DNA of 64,000 nt from Megascapheus bottae (taxonomy: Eukaryota > Chordata > Mammalia > Rodentia > Geomyidae), in contig JANJXV010000188.1 in the NCBI GenBank assembly GCA_024803745.1, positions 895,001 to 959,000 on the forward strand, written 5' to 3'. Below are positions 41,127-53,465 of the stretch, one piece after another. Each line of letters opens with the position of its first letter. The stretch's first letter is position 1. Both the position numbers and the translations under genes were made by a program. The notes under the pieces were generated by a model. That model worked only from the letters and a program-made list of their open reading frames with translations, was not told the origin of the DNA and searched no databases.

Positions 41127-43173
41127 GGGTCCACCCGAAGACAGGACCTGGACTGGACGTGGACTTGCTCTGGGGGCGGGTCTACCTGAAGACAGGACCT
41201 GGACTGGACATGGACTTGCTCTGGGGCGGGTTTATCTGAAGACAGGACCTGGACTGGACGTGGACTTGCTCTGGGGCGGGTCTTCCTGAAGACAGGACCT
41301 GGACTGGACGTGGACTTGCTCTGGGGCGGGTCTACCTGAAGACAGGACCTGGACTGGACGTGGACTTGCTCTGGGGCGGGTCTTCCTGAAGACAGGACCT
41401 GGACTGGACATGGACTTGCTCTGGGGCGGGTCTACCTGAAGACAGGACCTGGACTGGACGTGGCTTGCTCTGGGGCGGGTCTACCTGAAGACAGGACCTG
41501 GACTGGACGTGGACTTGCTCTGGGGCGGGTCTACCTGAAGACAGGACCTGGACTGGACGTGGACTTGCTCTGGGGCGGGTCTACCTGAAGACAGGACCTG
41601 GACTGGACATGGACTTGCTCTGGGGCAGGTCTACAGGAAGACAGGACCTGGACTGGACGTGGACTTGCTCTGGGGCGGGTCTATCTGAAGACAGGGCCTC
41701 TATTGGACGTGGACTTGCTCTGGGGCGGGTCTACAGGAAAACAGGACCTGTATTGGACGGGGACTTGCTCTGGGGGCGGGTCTACCTGAAGACAGGACCT
41801 GGACTGGACATGGACTTGCTCTGGGGCAGGTCTACAGGAAGACAGGACCTGGACTGGACGTGGACTTGCACTGGGGGCGGGTCTACCTGAAGGCAGGACC
41901 TGGACTGGACGTGGACTTGCTCTGGGGCGGGTCTACCTGAAGACAGGGCCTGGACTGGACGTGGACTTGCTCTGGGGCGGGTCTACCTGAAGACAGGACC
42001 TGGACTGGACGTGGACTTGCTCTGGGGGCGGGTCTACCTGAAGACAGGACCTGTACTGGACGTGGACTTGCTCTGGGGCGGGTCTACCTGAAGACAGGAC
42101 CTGGACTGGACGTGGACTTGCTCTAGGGCGGGTCTTCCTGAAGACAGGACCTGGACTGGACGTGGACTTGCTCTGGGGCGGGTCTACCTGAAGACAGGAC
42201 CTGGACTGGACGTGGACTTGCTCTGGGGCGGGTTTATCTGAAGACAGGACCTGGACTGGACGTGGACTTGCTCTGGGGCGGGTCTTCCTGAAGACAGGAC
42301 CTGGACTGGACGTGGACTTGCTCTGGGGCGGGTCTACCTGAAGACAGGACCTGGACTGGACGTGGACTTGCTCTGGGGCGGGTCTTCCTGAAGACAGGAC
42401 CTGGACTGGACATGGACTTGCTCTGGGGCGGGTCTACCTGAAGACAGGACCTGGACTGGACGTGGCTTGCTCTGGGGCGGGTCTACCTGAAGAGAGGACC
42501 TGGACTGGACGTGGACTTGCTCTGGGGCGGGTCTACCTGAAGACAGGACCTGGACTGGACGTGGACTTGCTCTGGGGCGGGTCTACCTGAAGACAGGACC
42601 TGGACTGGACATGGACTTGCTCTGGGGCAGGTCTACAGGAAGACAGGACCTGGACTGGACGTGGACTTGCTCTGGGGCGGGTCTATCTGAAGACAGGGCC
42701 TCTATTGGACGTGGACTTGCTCTGGGGCGGGTCTACAGGAAAACAGGACCTGTATTGGACGGGGACTTGCTCTGGGGGCGGGTCTACCTGAAGACAGGAC
42801 CTGGACTGGACATGGACTTGCTCTGGGGCAGGTCTACAGGAAGACAGGACCTGGACTGGACGTGGACTTGCACTGGGGGCGGGTCTACCTGAAGGCAGGA
42901 CCTGGACTGGACGTGGACTTGCTCTGGGGCGGGTCTACCTGAAGACAGGGCCTGGACTGGACGTGGACTTGCTCTGGGGCGGGTCTACCTGAAGACAGGA
43001 CCTGGACTGGACGTGGACTTGCTCTGGGGGCGGGTCTACCTGAAGACAGGACCTGTACTGGACGTGGACTTGCTCTGGGGCGGGTCTACCTGAAGACAGG
43101 ACCTGGACTGGACGTGGACTTGCTCTAGGGCGGGTCTTCCTGAAGACAGGACCTGGACTGGACGTGGACTTGG
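41127..43173 (+). repeat. 50 bp minisatellite, about 41 units, with 1002 bp higher-order duplication
   Basis: The unit consists of three joined blocks: 'GGGTCTACCTGAAGACAGGA', 'CCTGGACTGGACGTGGACTT' and 'GCTCTGGGGC'. Units vary (ACCTG, TTCCTG, TATCTG, ACAGGAA; CGTGG or CATGG; extra G). The order of variants repeats with an offset of 1002 bp: features at 41231 and 41609 recur at 42233 and 42611, and the 93-codon frames at 41609 and 42611 are identical. Each unit contains a GGGGCGGG-type GC box. Long frames here are repeat artefacts. Confidence 0.95.
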
Positions 43174-44030
43174 GCAGGGGCGGAGCCTCAACCAGGATGT
43201 CACCGATGCAGCCTCAGCTGGATGCTGGGACACTGGGAACATTCAATTCCGGCTCTCGACGGACATTTCCTCCAGCTGCACCTAGGGGACTAAGTTCTGT
43301 CCCCATGGCCTTCCTGGGGAAGGAGTGGCAGGACTCCTTTTCACCCTCGGGGTTCCCGGCAGCCCGGGTCACCTGTCCTGCCGGCAGTTTTGAAGCGGCC
43401 TGGAGCCCACGAGCACCCGGCAGCAGCCTGCGTGGGAGGCCCGGCCCGCGGGTCCACTTGGGCTGTCAGAGCCCAGGCTGCAGAAGAGGTGACCGCTGCT
43501 CGTGGAACCTCCATCCTACAGGGGCTGCCGGGCTGGCCGAGTGGTGGGGCCAAAGGCCCAGATTGCTGTTCTCCAGGCCTAGGAGTTGGTGCCTGCCTGA
43601 CCCAGTGGGCCGCCTGCAGTGAGAGAAGAGGCATCTAGGCAGTGCCAGACTGGGGGATTTGCCTGGCGGACCTGCCGAAGTTATTCCATGGCCTGGCCTA
43701 AATTGCTGCAGCCCCAAAGCCCCAGGGTTCTGGAAACATGGGGAAGGGGCAGGAAGGACTGTGAGTGAAGGGATGGAGGCCAGCTCCTCTTCTTCCCCAG
43801 ATGAAGAGCAAGTATGCCAGATTGTCTCCCTGTAGCACCTGTATTCAGACTGTGGTCTGCCTGGACTGGCTTCCAGAAGATTTGACCCTGGCCATGCAGC
43901 TGCTAATACTGAGTCCTGACTTAAGCAAGCAGAAGAGGTGATGGAGGCCAGGTTCAAGGACGAGGGAACACATGAGGGTCAGGAACAGGATTTCTGGAGG
44001 CCATCGTAGTTGTCCAGGAGTGGTCTGTGT
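43174..44030. other. GC-rich unique sequence after the minisatellite
   Basis: High GC with several overlapping frames (152 codons plus, 163 codons minus), none with a recognised domain. It could be a degraded CpG island or an unrecognised exon. No promoter or splice evidence decides. Confidence 0.35.
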
Positions 44031-44579
44031 GTTGAAGCAGAGCATTCAGTCTTCACAACCTCAGGTATTAATAAACTGTGCATTCATGGAGAGCCTAGCA
44101 TGCATCACTTGCACCATCAGATGGGAACTAGTTGCCACCCTTAGAAGCGTCACTGAATGTAGATTTTTCTACATGTTCACTGCAAGCTAATTCATTTACT
44201 CTGCGTTTTACTTTTTTTTTAACATTGATTTTTACATCCCATTTCAAATGTCATATTTAACAAAGGGAATCTCAACATACAGTTACTGGCACATAAATTT
44301 TAGAACATAAATAAAATTAAGCTGAGTCTTTGTATGGCATAGATAATATTAATCTATGTAATAAAACATTATGTCTATAGCGTATATAAGCTATCATAGC
44401 TTTTTATGTCTATGTAGTTATGTTTATATATACTGGTTAATGTTCTTTCTTTACATTGTCAGAGTGAGGAAACTATCACTCCATATCACACATAATGAAA
44501 CCCCATACCTGATAGCAGTCATATTTCCTGTTCTTTTCCTGACTCTCCAATCAGAGCTCTAGACAACTACCAATGTATC
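44031..44579. other. Unannotated AT-rich sequence
   Basis: Nothing recognised. Confidence 0.35.
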
Positions 44580-45060
44580 TGTCTATTTGCTTTTTCAGAC
44601 TTTTCATGGATTGTTTTACTTAGTATGTTTTCAAAGTTCATCCAAGTTGTAGTATGTATCTATATCTATATCGATTCTACATTCTTTTGGGTGGTCAATA
44701 CCCCATTGAATAGACATGCCACATTTCAAACATTCATTTGGGTTGTTACTACTTTTTGGATGGTTTGAGTGATACAGCAGTGAACATTTGTGGATAAGTG
44801 CTTTCATTTCTCTTGGGTATGTACACAGCTTACATCAGAAGTATTGAGTCCTATGGTCACTGTGAAGATCTGCCTCATTACATGCATTTTCCAAAGCAAT
44901 TGCCTCACCTTTATTCTCGTTCCCAATTCTTCCCCATGTCTCTTGTCAGCTTTCGGTATTGTCTCTGTTTCTGGGTACAGCCATCTGCATTTCGAATGTT
45001 TTCATTGTGAGGAAAAATTCATTCAGTTCTATTTCCCCTCAATAGTATTGCATAGAGAAT
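44580..45060 (-). mobile_element. Old LINE-1 (L1M-like) 3' remnant
   Basis: 'TTTTACTTAGTATG..TTCATCCAAGTTG', 'CAATACCCCATTGAATAGAC' and 'TTCATTTCTCTTGGGTATGT' are reverse landmarks of ancient mammalian L1 ends. Confidence 0.6.
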
Positions 45061-46149
45061 CTGAAGTATTCTGAAAAACTTCTTTCAGTATGTCGAGAGA
45101 TTCCTTTCTCACCATTCCTGTGCATATTGACACATAAGTTACAAATAGTCTTGTATTAGCTTACATTAATTTTAAGGTGGAGGATTGGATTGCATTTTTT
45201 GTACAGGTATACAATATATTGTAATCAATCTTCCTTTATTACTTTCCCCAAATTTTTTCAACAGGTTTCCTTGCTCTGTCAGAATTTTTACAAGCAATCT
45301 AGCTATTTCAATATTTACCCACTATTTTTATTTTACCCATCCTTCTCCATTTATACTTAGGTAGTCCTTTAGTCAAATTCCTGCTGTATGTTTATCCATA
45401 TAGGCCTAAACATGAATATATATTCCTTTAAGTTTTTGATTCTGCATATGAGTAAAAACCTAATTTTTGTGAAGGTAGTCTGTTTGGTTCTATGTTCCCA
45501 AATTGTCTCCCATTTTTTTGCATTTTTAGTTTGTATGGCTGTGTAATATTGCAGCTATACAGACATTAATATTGAGCGCATCAACAGTCTTTATAAAAAT
45601 AAGAAGTCATGTTTATGTCTACTCTTCCTACACATTACTTTCTATAACTAGGACAAATTCTGAAGTGGATAGAACGTATTGACTTAACTGTTTCAATTTC
45701 CTTTGGTATTGAAATTGGTTTCAACATTTTGGTATAATGAGAATTACTAATTTTGGTTGCATACTTATCATTTTGTAATGATTAAATATTTTATTAGCTT
45801 TTATGAATAGTACCATGAGGTCTCATTATAATAATCCTATACATGTGTACATTGAACTTTGAATGAGTTTCTCCTGTCCTATTCCTTTTAACACTTGTGT
45901 CCATAAAGCATTTAATAGGTTTCTGCAGACTATCTCCATATATATATGTGAGTGTCTGTATGAAACATTATCTTCCTCATACCTACTTTCCATCTCCCTC
46001 TCTCACTTATCTAATCAGGAGGTTTCCCTTTGTTGTGTTTTTGTTTCACTTTGTTTTGTTTTTTTATTACACATATCCCATTTTTACTATTTTTTATCAT
46101 CATTACTTTAGATCTAGTTTCCACATGAATGGAAACCTGCAGTATTTGA
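45061..46149. other. AT-rich sequence, probably old L1-derived
   Basis: Scattered weak L1M-like phrases. No gene. Confidence 0.3.
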
Positions 46150-46287
46150 CATTTTGAGCTTGGTTTATGACAGTCAACATGATGATCCCAGTTCCATCCA
46201 TTTGCCTGGAGACAATGATATTTGACTCTTCTTTATGTGAATCAAACTCCATTGCTTGTAAGTATTACATTTTTTTCCTTTTTTCTT

Positions 46288-46447
46288 TTGCCAATCCTAA
46301 CACTTGAACTCAAGGCCTGAGCACTGTCCTTGGGATTTCTCAGGGCTAGGGCACTACCATTTCTGGCTATTTCGGGCTTTTGTGTAGGTGGTACCAAGGA
46401 ATGTAACCCTAGGCAAGCGCACTACCACTAGGCTATGCTCCGGGCCC
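46288..46447 (-). repeat. IDL-Geo SINE
   Basis: 'CCTGAGCACTGTCCTTGGGA' to 'CGCACTACCACTAGGC', inserted in the old L1. Confidence 0.75.
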
Positions 46448-46927
46448 AAGTGTTACATTTTCTTTATGCATTCATTGGTTGTTGTTTACCTAAGCTGAGC
46501 CACAGTCTAGCAGTTGGGAAGAGCACTACAATAAAAATGGGTATTATAAATATGTAACTGTTTTCTCAACTTACACTCCTTTGGATGTATGTCCAAAGGT
46601 CATATAGCAGCATCTGAGCTTTATGTCTAATCAATCCTTTGACTCTATATGCAAAGGTCATATAGCAGGATTACAAGGTTGCTCTATTTTAGTCCATCCC
46701 AAGTGCCCCTAAGTAGGAGAATTTGAGGTCAAGCCCTAGAGTTTGTTCTCTTGGCTTGCTTGCTGGTACTCAGCCACTTAAACCATACTCCAGCTTGGCG
46801 CTTCTTGCTGCTCACATCGGACGATGAAATACCATGGTCTTTCCCCCAGGGCTGGGGGGGAACTGTCATCAATCAGGTTTCACTCTACTGATTAGCTAGG
46901 GTTACTGGAACTAACCATCATAAATAA

Positions 46928-47070
46928 ATATATGTATATGTATAAATGCATATATGCATATACACACATATATACTCATACATACACACATATACATACA
47001 AACGTATATGTGAGTTTGTGTATATATATATATCTGTATATATATTTATATACAGGTATGTATATATTTA
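46928..47070. repeat. (TA/TATG/CATA)n simple repeat
   Basis: About 140 bp of alternating TATA, TATG and ACACATA motifs. Confidence 0.85.
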
Positions 47071-48160
47071 TAGCATCCTATACATATGTGATTTCCACAG
47101 TGGACACACTAAATTACATGCCACCCCACTGTAGTGTATTGTATAAAGGATCTTTTCCCTGTGTCTACTTTCACAAACTCCTCATCAGCATTTGTTGTTT
47201 CCTTTTATAATAATTGCTATTCTCACTGTGGTGAGATTGCAGTCTCAGGGTCATTTTGCAAATGAGGTGGAAACCATTTGTACTTCTGTAATCTGAAGAA
47301 GTCATTTGCTAAATTATTAATTGGATTTTTGGTTTTTGTTTGTAGAATTGTGTATTATCAATATTAGCCCTTTTGTGTTATATAGGGGACCAAGATTTTT
47401 TCCTATTGTGTAAATTGTTGCATGAATTTATGGTGTCACTTGATGTGCAGAGACTTTTTAATTGATTGGAATCCTATTTGTCAACCAATTCTTATTCTTC
47501 TGGAGTCCTATCCAGGAAATCATTTCCTATGTCTCTTGTTCACTGTCACCCTGTGTTTTTCTGTAGTGATGTCAAAGTTTCAAATCTTAATATGAATAGC
47601 TTTGATCCATTTTGAATTGATTTTTGACTGTATAGAGACACTGTGGTTGTAGGTTCACTCTTCTACATGTAGATAAGCAGTTGTTCAAAATTGTTAAAGA
47701 GCTGCCTTTTCTTAAACTATACATTGATTCCTTTTTCCAGTAATTGGATGAGGATGGCTGTGTGCATTTAATTTTGAGTCTTCTATTTTGTTTCCTTAGT
47801 TTTCTAAGGACCATGTTGTTTTTATCCATGTGGCTTTACAATCTTTTAAAGTCTGGTAGTATAAAACCTTTAGTGTTGTGATCTTTTTACCCAGGATTAT
47901 TTTTACTACCTAGGATATTTTATGTTTCCCAATGAATTTAATGATTTATTGCTATGATGATTTCAGGAAAAAAATCACCATGAAGTTTTGGTGAAATTTT
48001 CCACAAATGTGAAGATTACTTTCAGAAAGGTTTAAAACTGATATTAGTTAATAATTAACATGAAATAATGATACATGTTAAGGCTTTACTATAACTATCC
48101 CTTAATGATTAAGTGCTATTAATATAAATTCTACCAATTCAGTTTTCCATTTTCTAGTGC

Positions 48161-50469
48161 CTTTATCTATTTTTTGAAGGCTTGATAGAGTAGGCCCTTC
48201 CAGTTTTTATTTAGGGTTCCTGCTAGGTATTGTTTTAACAGAGGCTAGGATTAACTGAAGAGCTTAATTTTTAGTGTATATTTACTGTATCAGGCAGTAT
48301 AACCATATTTGCCATGTGTATACACTGCATTTTAATAAGAAGAATATCATTACTATTGCTTTGGACTTTCTAAAGGCTAGAGCTCTACCACTTCTGGCTT
48401 TTTCTTTATTTTGAAATTATTCTTTGTATTTTTGAAACTCCTTGAAGAGCCAAGTACTAAATGTAGTAGAAAACCACCTCCCAAAAGCTCAGTCCATTTT
48501 CAGATGATAAAGACAGTTTGAAATTTCCACCATATACTGTATGCAATTACAATGAAACTCAACATGATTTTTATTCGTAATTCTGATGTGTTGAACTCAG
48601 AAGGAATGCCTAAGTAGTTTACTATTAAGTTTCTTTTTTTCCAGCAGAAAGTATTTCTAAGATTTCAATAAGTAAAAGTCTTTGGCAAATTCACTATAGT
48701 GACATTAATACAGAAGGGACAAGTTGGATCAAGGTTGAGAGGCTGCTGGGGAATCCCTGGAATACTTCAATACCTCTTTAACTGGATTTAAGTTAGCAGG
48801 AATAATTTTTTTAAAAATTCCTTTGTAAAAGAAAGTTTATACAAAAAATTCCTAAAAAAACAAAGAACCATACATATGATGTGTTCAGTACAGGAGAGAG
48901 AATGACTCTTGAAAGCTTAGCTCACTTCTGGTTTAATTTTAATAAGCTAGGCCACTCTTGAAAAAAGACCTTATATGAAAGGCTCTGTAGTGTGGCCTTC
49001 AAATATATTGGATATATTAAGTTTACTAAATAAATCTATGTCATGTAGTACATGACATATAGTATGTTACTTGTAATAGGATTATTGTATGTAATTAAAC
49101 TGGGTTTGGAGGCACAAATAAAATTTATTGCAATGCAGAACAAGTTTTTCATGTTTCTATTAAATGTGTCATCACAAACAACAATGTAATGGTGTTCTAT
49201 GACTTGGAAACAATGTAATTTACAGTATTGCCAAACAGAATTCCACAAAAACTTTATAGCACACCTTATGTGACTAGCTCAAAGTCCTTAGTTCAACTAA
49301 GTGATATGGAAGCATTTTGGTAAAGTGCCCACAGTGAGAGCTGTTTTAAAAGCAGTCTGTTTGTTACAGAAAAATTGTGACAGTGAATACTCACCACATT
49401 CTCTGCAATGCTACATAGCACTCACATATTCATGGGCAATGAAACCATGGACACAAAACTCATTTCACATTAGAGTGAACAGATCTACAATATTTTTAAA
49501 AACAGTTCTGATGGGGTCTGAAATAAAATATTCTCTATTTACATATATATAATTCCTAATTCTTAAGCCTCTTAAAATTTCTAAAATGGCTTTTTGACTT
49601 GTCTTTAAAAAAGGAAAAAATGTGCAATGCACTTATATTTGCACTTTTGAATTAAGGAACAATATATGCTACAGTGACAAAACAACTTGGGACGGGTATG
49701 GGTCTGCTTATAGTATGTACATGATCTTTGGGTATTCATGAGAATCAGTTTATCCCTTGGAGCAACTTAATTTTCAGAGTCACCCAGGAAATATATTCAA
49801 CCATTTACAAAACCACAAATTCTAACATGCACTATACAAAGTCATGATCTTATTTATCTGCACATTCTTCCACAAGATAAGTATACATTAAAAATATTGC
49901 TCAAGACATAAAATATATATTATTTCTTTCCTTTTCCATTTATACATATAAATATTTTACTGAACATACACCATCATTCAATAAACAAATGGAAAAGTTG
50001 CTTTAAAGTGTAGTTCTCTGCTATTTAACAATATAAAGTATAAAATGAGTTCTCTGATATTTAGCAATATAAAGTATAAAATGCTTACAATATAGCCATT
50101 AAAGAGCAAAATTCAAGACATCTGCAAACCAATACAGCAGTGAACAGTTCTTTATACAAAAGTCCATTAAGAAAAAGTCAATTTTGTAACATTTTACATA
50201 AAAATAAAAGCAAAAAGGGCACTGTTTCATCAGCACATTCTTCACTTCTCTCTGGACTAGAGGCCAAACATATGGTTCACTCTTCGGATCATCTTATTTT
50301 CCATTTAGTTCTTGATCAACTTGTTTTATGCATTCTGGTGTGCCAACGTATATTCCATCGGAACAAGCTTCACTACTTTTCCCAAATTAAAGAGTTATCT
50401 AATTTTTTGGCTGAATTTTGAGCTAATAAATGGTCTTGTAACAGCCCAATTCTGACTTATTCCTAAGTA
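48161..50469. other. Unannotated AT-rich sequence with a 36 bp tandem duplication
   Basis: No gene recognised. A Geo SINE scrap lies near 48370-48405, and 50013-50048 is repeated at 50049-50084 with two or three changes. Confidence 0.4.
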
Positions 50470-50546
50470 CATATCAAGTAATCAAACCCAGATCTTCGTG
50501 CATGCTAGGCAAATGCTCTACCACTAGGCCAATCTCCCAGACTCTT
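50470..50546 (-). repeat. IDL SINE fragment (left half)
   Basis: 'TCAAACCCAGATCTTCGTGC' and 'CTCTACCACTAGGCCAAT', the reverse tRNA-like half. It is cut by the next L1. Confidence 0.7.
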
Positions 50547-50760
50547 TTTTTTTTTTTGAAAAGTAAGTGTTTTATTTTTTTTCTTTTTATTCTTGTAATT
50601 AATAGAAGGGTTACATTATATTTGCAGATAAAGGGTGCATTAATTCATATACATTGATACCCTTTCTCATGTCTTGGTCCCAATTACCCTCCCCCCCAAC
50701 CCTACCCCTCATCTTGTTTTCCCCCCTTCCCTATCCTATTTCAAATAACCAAATATAAAT
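50547..50760 (-). mobile_element. Short LINE-1 3' end with target duplication
   Basis: Poly-T, 3' UTR and C-rich tract only (about 214 bp). CCCAGACTCTT occurs at 50536-50546 and again at 50761-50771. Confidence 0.88.
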
Positions 50761-50771
50761 CCCAGACTCTT

Positions 50772-51301
50772 ATTCCAGAAATCTTTTTTTTTCAAGTTTG
50801 GATCAACAGAAAAATTTTCCACATTAAATACAGAGGCAAAAGAAAAGGTGAGGTATTCTATGTGTTGAAACTATTTTACTGTCGTATTCGACTTTGGTCT
50901 TATGTCCTTTCCACTTTCAGTCCACTGTCTTTAAGGAGAACTGCTATGCCTTTAATTCTCGAACATTCCGTTCCTCATTCTGCAGTGATGTAAAGATGAC
51001 CAGTGCATTCTGTTTGGGGTTGCCATAGGAGCAACCATATTAGTAGAGTTTGCTCTACAAGGTAAGGGTCTGAGCAAGGGCAGTCTGTCTATCATAGGGT
51101 TTGCTCTCTATGCCATTGGACTTTCTTCCCGTCCTTCCCATAGGGATTAAAGTAAAAAGAATGAATTTTTTCCAGGGAGGGCTTGTTGGATCACGTGAGG
51201 AGGAGAAGGGGCTGATTGAAGGGGACTTGGAGGAGTGAGAGCTGACTGGGGATCTCTCTGGTTCTTACATATGAAGGCTTTGCCTGGTAGCTACCTGAAT
51301 A

Positions 51302-51303
<2 letters not shown>
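50772..51303. other. Unannotated sequence
   Basis: Nothing recognised. Confidence 0.35.

Positions 51304-51352
<49 letters not shown>
51304..51352. repeat. (GT)n microsatellite
   Basis: About 24 GT units. Confidence 0.95.
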
Positions 51353-51353
<1 letters not shown>

Positions 51354-51354
<1 letters not shown>

Positions 51355-51565
51355 GGGGCTTGAAACTGGGGCCTGGACACTGTTCCTTAACTTTTTTTTT
51401 CTCCAACTCCTACCACTCTGCCACTTGAGCTACAGTTCCATGTACAACTTTTGCTGGTTATTGGAGATTAGCGTTCCACGGAGCTTTTTAGGCTTTGAAC
51501 TTCTTGTCTTCAGATCTCAGCTCCTTAATAGCTGGGATTTCTGATTAGTCAATCACCTAAAGCCC
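51354..51565 (-). repeat. Geo-B1 dimeric SINE
   Basis: 'CTGCCACTTGAGCTACAGTT', then 'GGTTATTGGAGATTAGCGTT' and 'AGATCTCAGCTCCTTAATAG'. The GT repeat lies at its 3' (tail) side. Confidence 0.7.
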
Positions 51566-52301
51566 ATTTCCTCTGAAGATTTAACAAACTGGGTTTAGGG
51601 GAAGTGATGAACCAAAAGGAATGAAAAGAAAAAGAAAAGAAAGTTCTTAGCCTGAAAGGTAGCAGGAAAATCAGCTATGATTTAAATTTGTGACAGAGTT
51701 GATCCTCCTCTGTGTCTAGCTATTTACAAGCTGAAAGGCTAGAGACAGTTTGAGTCCTTTTGCCTAATTCTTTTAGGTTACATGAAGCTCTTCACATTTC
51801 TGTTACAGCTCTACAGCAGAAGCAGGGCTGGCTACATGACTTCCTGCTATGTCTTGACCTCTTGTGGCTCCCATGGCCAGGGCCTAGGGACTAGGGACTG
51901 CAAGCATTGGGAGTTCTGTTTCCCTTGTGTATGAAATGGTATGGCTGGATACAATGTGCTTTACAAGTGTCTGCTCCAGATCCAAAAGTCAGAACCAGTA
52001 TTTTACCTAAATGTATTTATTTATATATTTTTACAAGAAGAATTTTCTTATTTTCATGTTACTTTTTCTTTTGAAGAGTGTAGGAATGTATTACCTGTGT
52101 CTGGATGCATTAGTGTAAATATCATATTATTATTATTATTATTGGACAGTTTTGAGTATGTGGGTGTGTTTGTGTGTATGTACAGATGTTGTGAATGTGT
52201 GGTAACACTGGGGTTTTAATTAGGGGTCTTAAATGCTTTCACAACTTTTTTTGCACCCAGGATTAGTGAATTATGACATCTGCTACAGGTCCAATTTCAG
52301 C
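51566..52301. other. Unannotated sequence
   Basis: A (TTA)n run lies at 52126-52143. Nothing else. Confidence 0.35.
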
Positions 52302-52397
52302 TTTTTTTCATATATTTTTATTGTAATTAATAGAAGGGTTACATTACATTCGCAGATGGAAGGTGCATTACTTCACATACATTGATACCCTTTTTCA
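52302..52397 (-). mobile_element. Ultra-short LINE-1 3' end
   Basis: About 95 bp of L1 3' UTR only ('TATTTTTATTGTAATTAATA' to 'CATACATTGATACCC'), flanked by near-identical TTCAGCTTTTTT copies. Confidence 0.8.
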
Positions 52398-53244
52398 AGT
52401 TCAGCTTTTTTTTTCTTTTAGATAAGTGGAGTCTCCTGGCTCTTTTCTTAGGTTTCTTTGAATTGAGATCCTCAGAACTCCTTAGTAGTTAGGATTATAA
52501 TATCTTTTTATTCCCATTGACATTGTATTATCTTAACATATACCCACTCTGTGTGAAATATTATAGAATGTACAAGATTTCTCATGCTTTCCATTTCTTT
52601 TATAAAATGTTTCCAAGTAGAAAATCCACAATAACGGTGATATAAACTCTCTTAATACTGGATTTATTTACATCTCTAGGTCCCGTGAAGCAATGCATTA
52701 TCTGTAAAGGTGCCTTGTATATCAGTGAAATTTTGTTGATTCAAAAATTTTTCTTCTCTTGTTCTGTAACAGAACTATGAAAAGTAATTGCAGAATGTAC
52801 TTCTCCCGGGATTGGTTAACTCTGAAGAATTATAGCTTTCAAGGTTTCATAGGCTATAGATTTTAAAAGGCTCACCACCACCTAAAACAGCTCTGTGTGC
52901 ATGACTTTCCATAATGTTTGGTATATTAAGTATATTTTCAACACAATCAGTGTGAAATTCTTCTGTGTTTTCCCCCTCTTAGGTGAATGGTTTGTTACCT
53001 AGTGATACTATACTGAGATATATCCGGATTACACTGTAGCAGTGTTGACCCTCAACAAATGTGATATGTAAGTCATGGGATTCAAAGATGCTAAACCATG
53101 AGTAAAAGTCCCAAGCTTGGCTGATGAAATTGAGAATATACCTATACTTTCTTTGTTAATAAATGTCAACTCTATGGAAATGATATGTCACACATTCACA
53201 AATTAAACACATTTCTTTTTCTTTCTTTCTTTCTCTTTTTCTTT
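52398..53244. other. Sequence upstream of the tandem array, with one splice-like block
   Basis: At 52983-53067 an 85 nt block lies between a strong acceptor (TTTTCCCCCTCTTAG) and GTAAGT, but all frames have stops. No protein call. Confidence 0.3.
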
Positions 53245-53465
53245 TTGTGGTCTTGGTACTTAAAATTGAGGACATTAGCACTGTCCCTGAGCTCTTTTGC
53301 TTGGAGCTAGTTTTCAGATACTTTGTGCCATATCTCCATTTCTGTTTGTGAATTGCAGATGAGAGTCTCAGGGACTGTTGGCTGCAGCTGGCTTCAACCC
53401 TGAGCCTCAGTTCTATCTCCTACAGAGGAGAACTACCAGCGTATGCCAGCACCACCAGGCTTCCT
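53245..53465 (-). repeat. Geo-B1 dimeric SINE
   Basis: 'GCACTGTCCCTGAGCTCTTT', 'GCAGATGAGAGTCTCAGGGA' and 'CCAGCACCACCAGGC' in the usual reverse order, adjoining the first array copy. Confidence 0.65.

Larger units (their letters stand above)
46150..48160 (-). mobile_element. Old LINE-1 (L1M-like) ORF2/3' remnant
   Basis: 'CCCAGTTCCATCCATTTGCC', 'CACTCCTTTGGATGTATGTC', 'GTCAACCAATTCTTATTCTT', 'TTTGATCCATTTTGAATTGA' are in the order of a minus-strand L1. It is interrupted by a SINE at 46288 and a TA-rich repeat at 46928. Confidence 0.65.

Noticed and set aside
41609..42892. Two identical 93-codon frames and other open frames in the minisatellite
   Set aside because: They follow from the 50/51 bp repeat and its 1002 bp duplication. 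No start, splice or conservation evidence.
41127..43173. CRISPR-like regular repeat
   Set aside because: The 50 bp units are directly adjacent with no unique spacers, and the genome is eukaryotic. It is a minisatellite.
43466..43957. 163-codon minus-strand gene
   Set aside because: The frame sits in GC-rich DNA where stops are rare, overlaps an equally long plus frame, and has no recognised domain.
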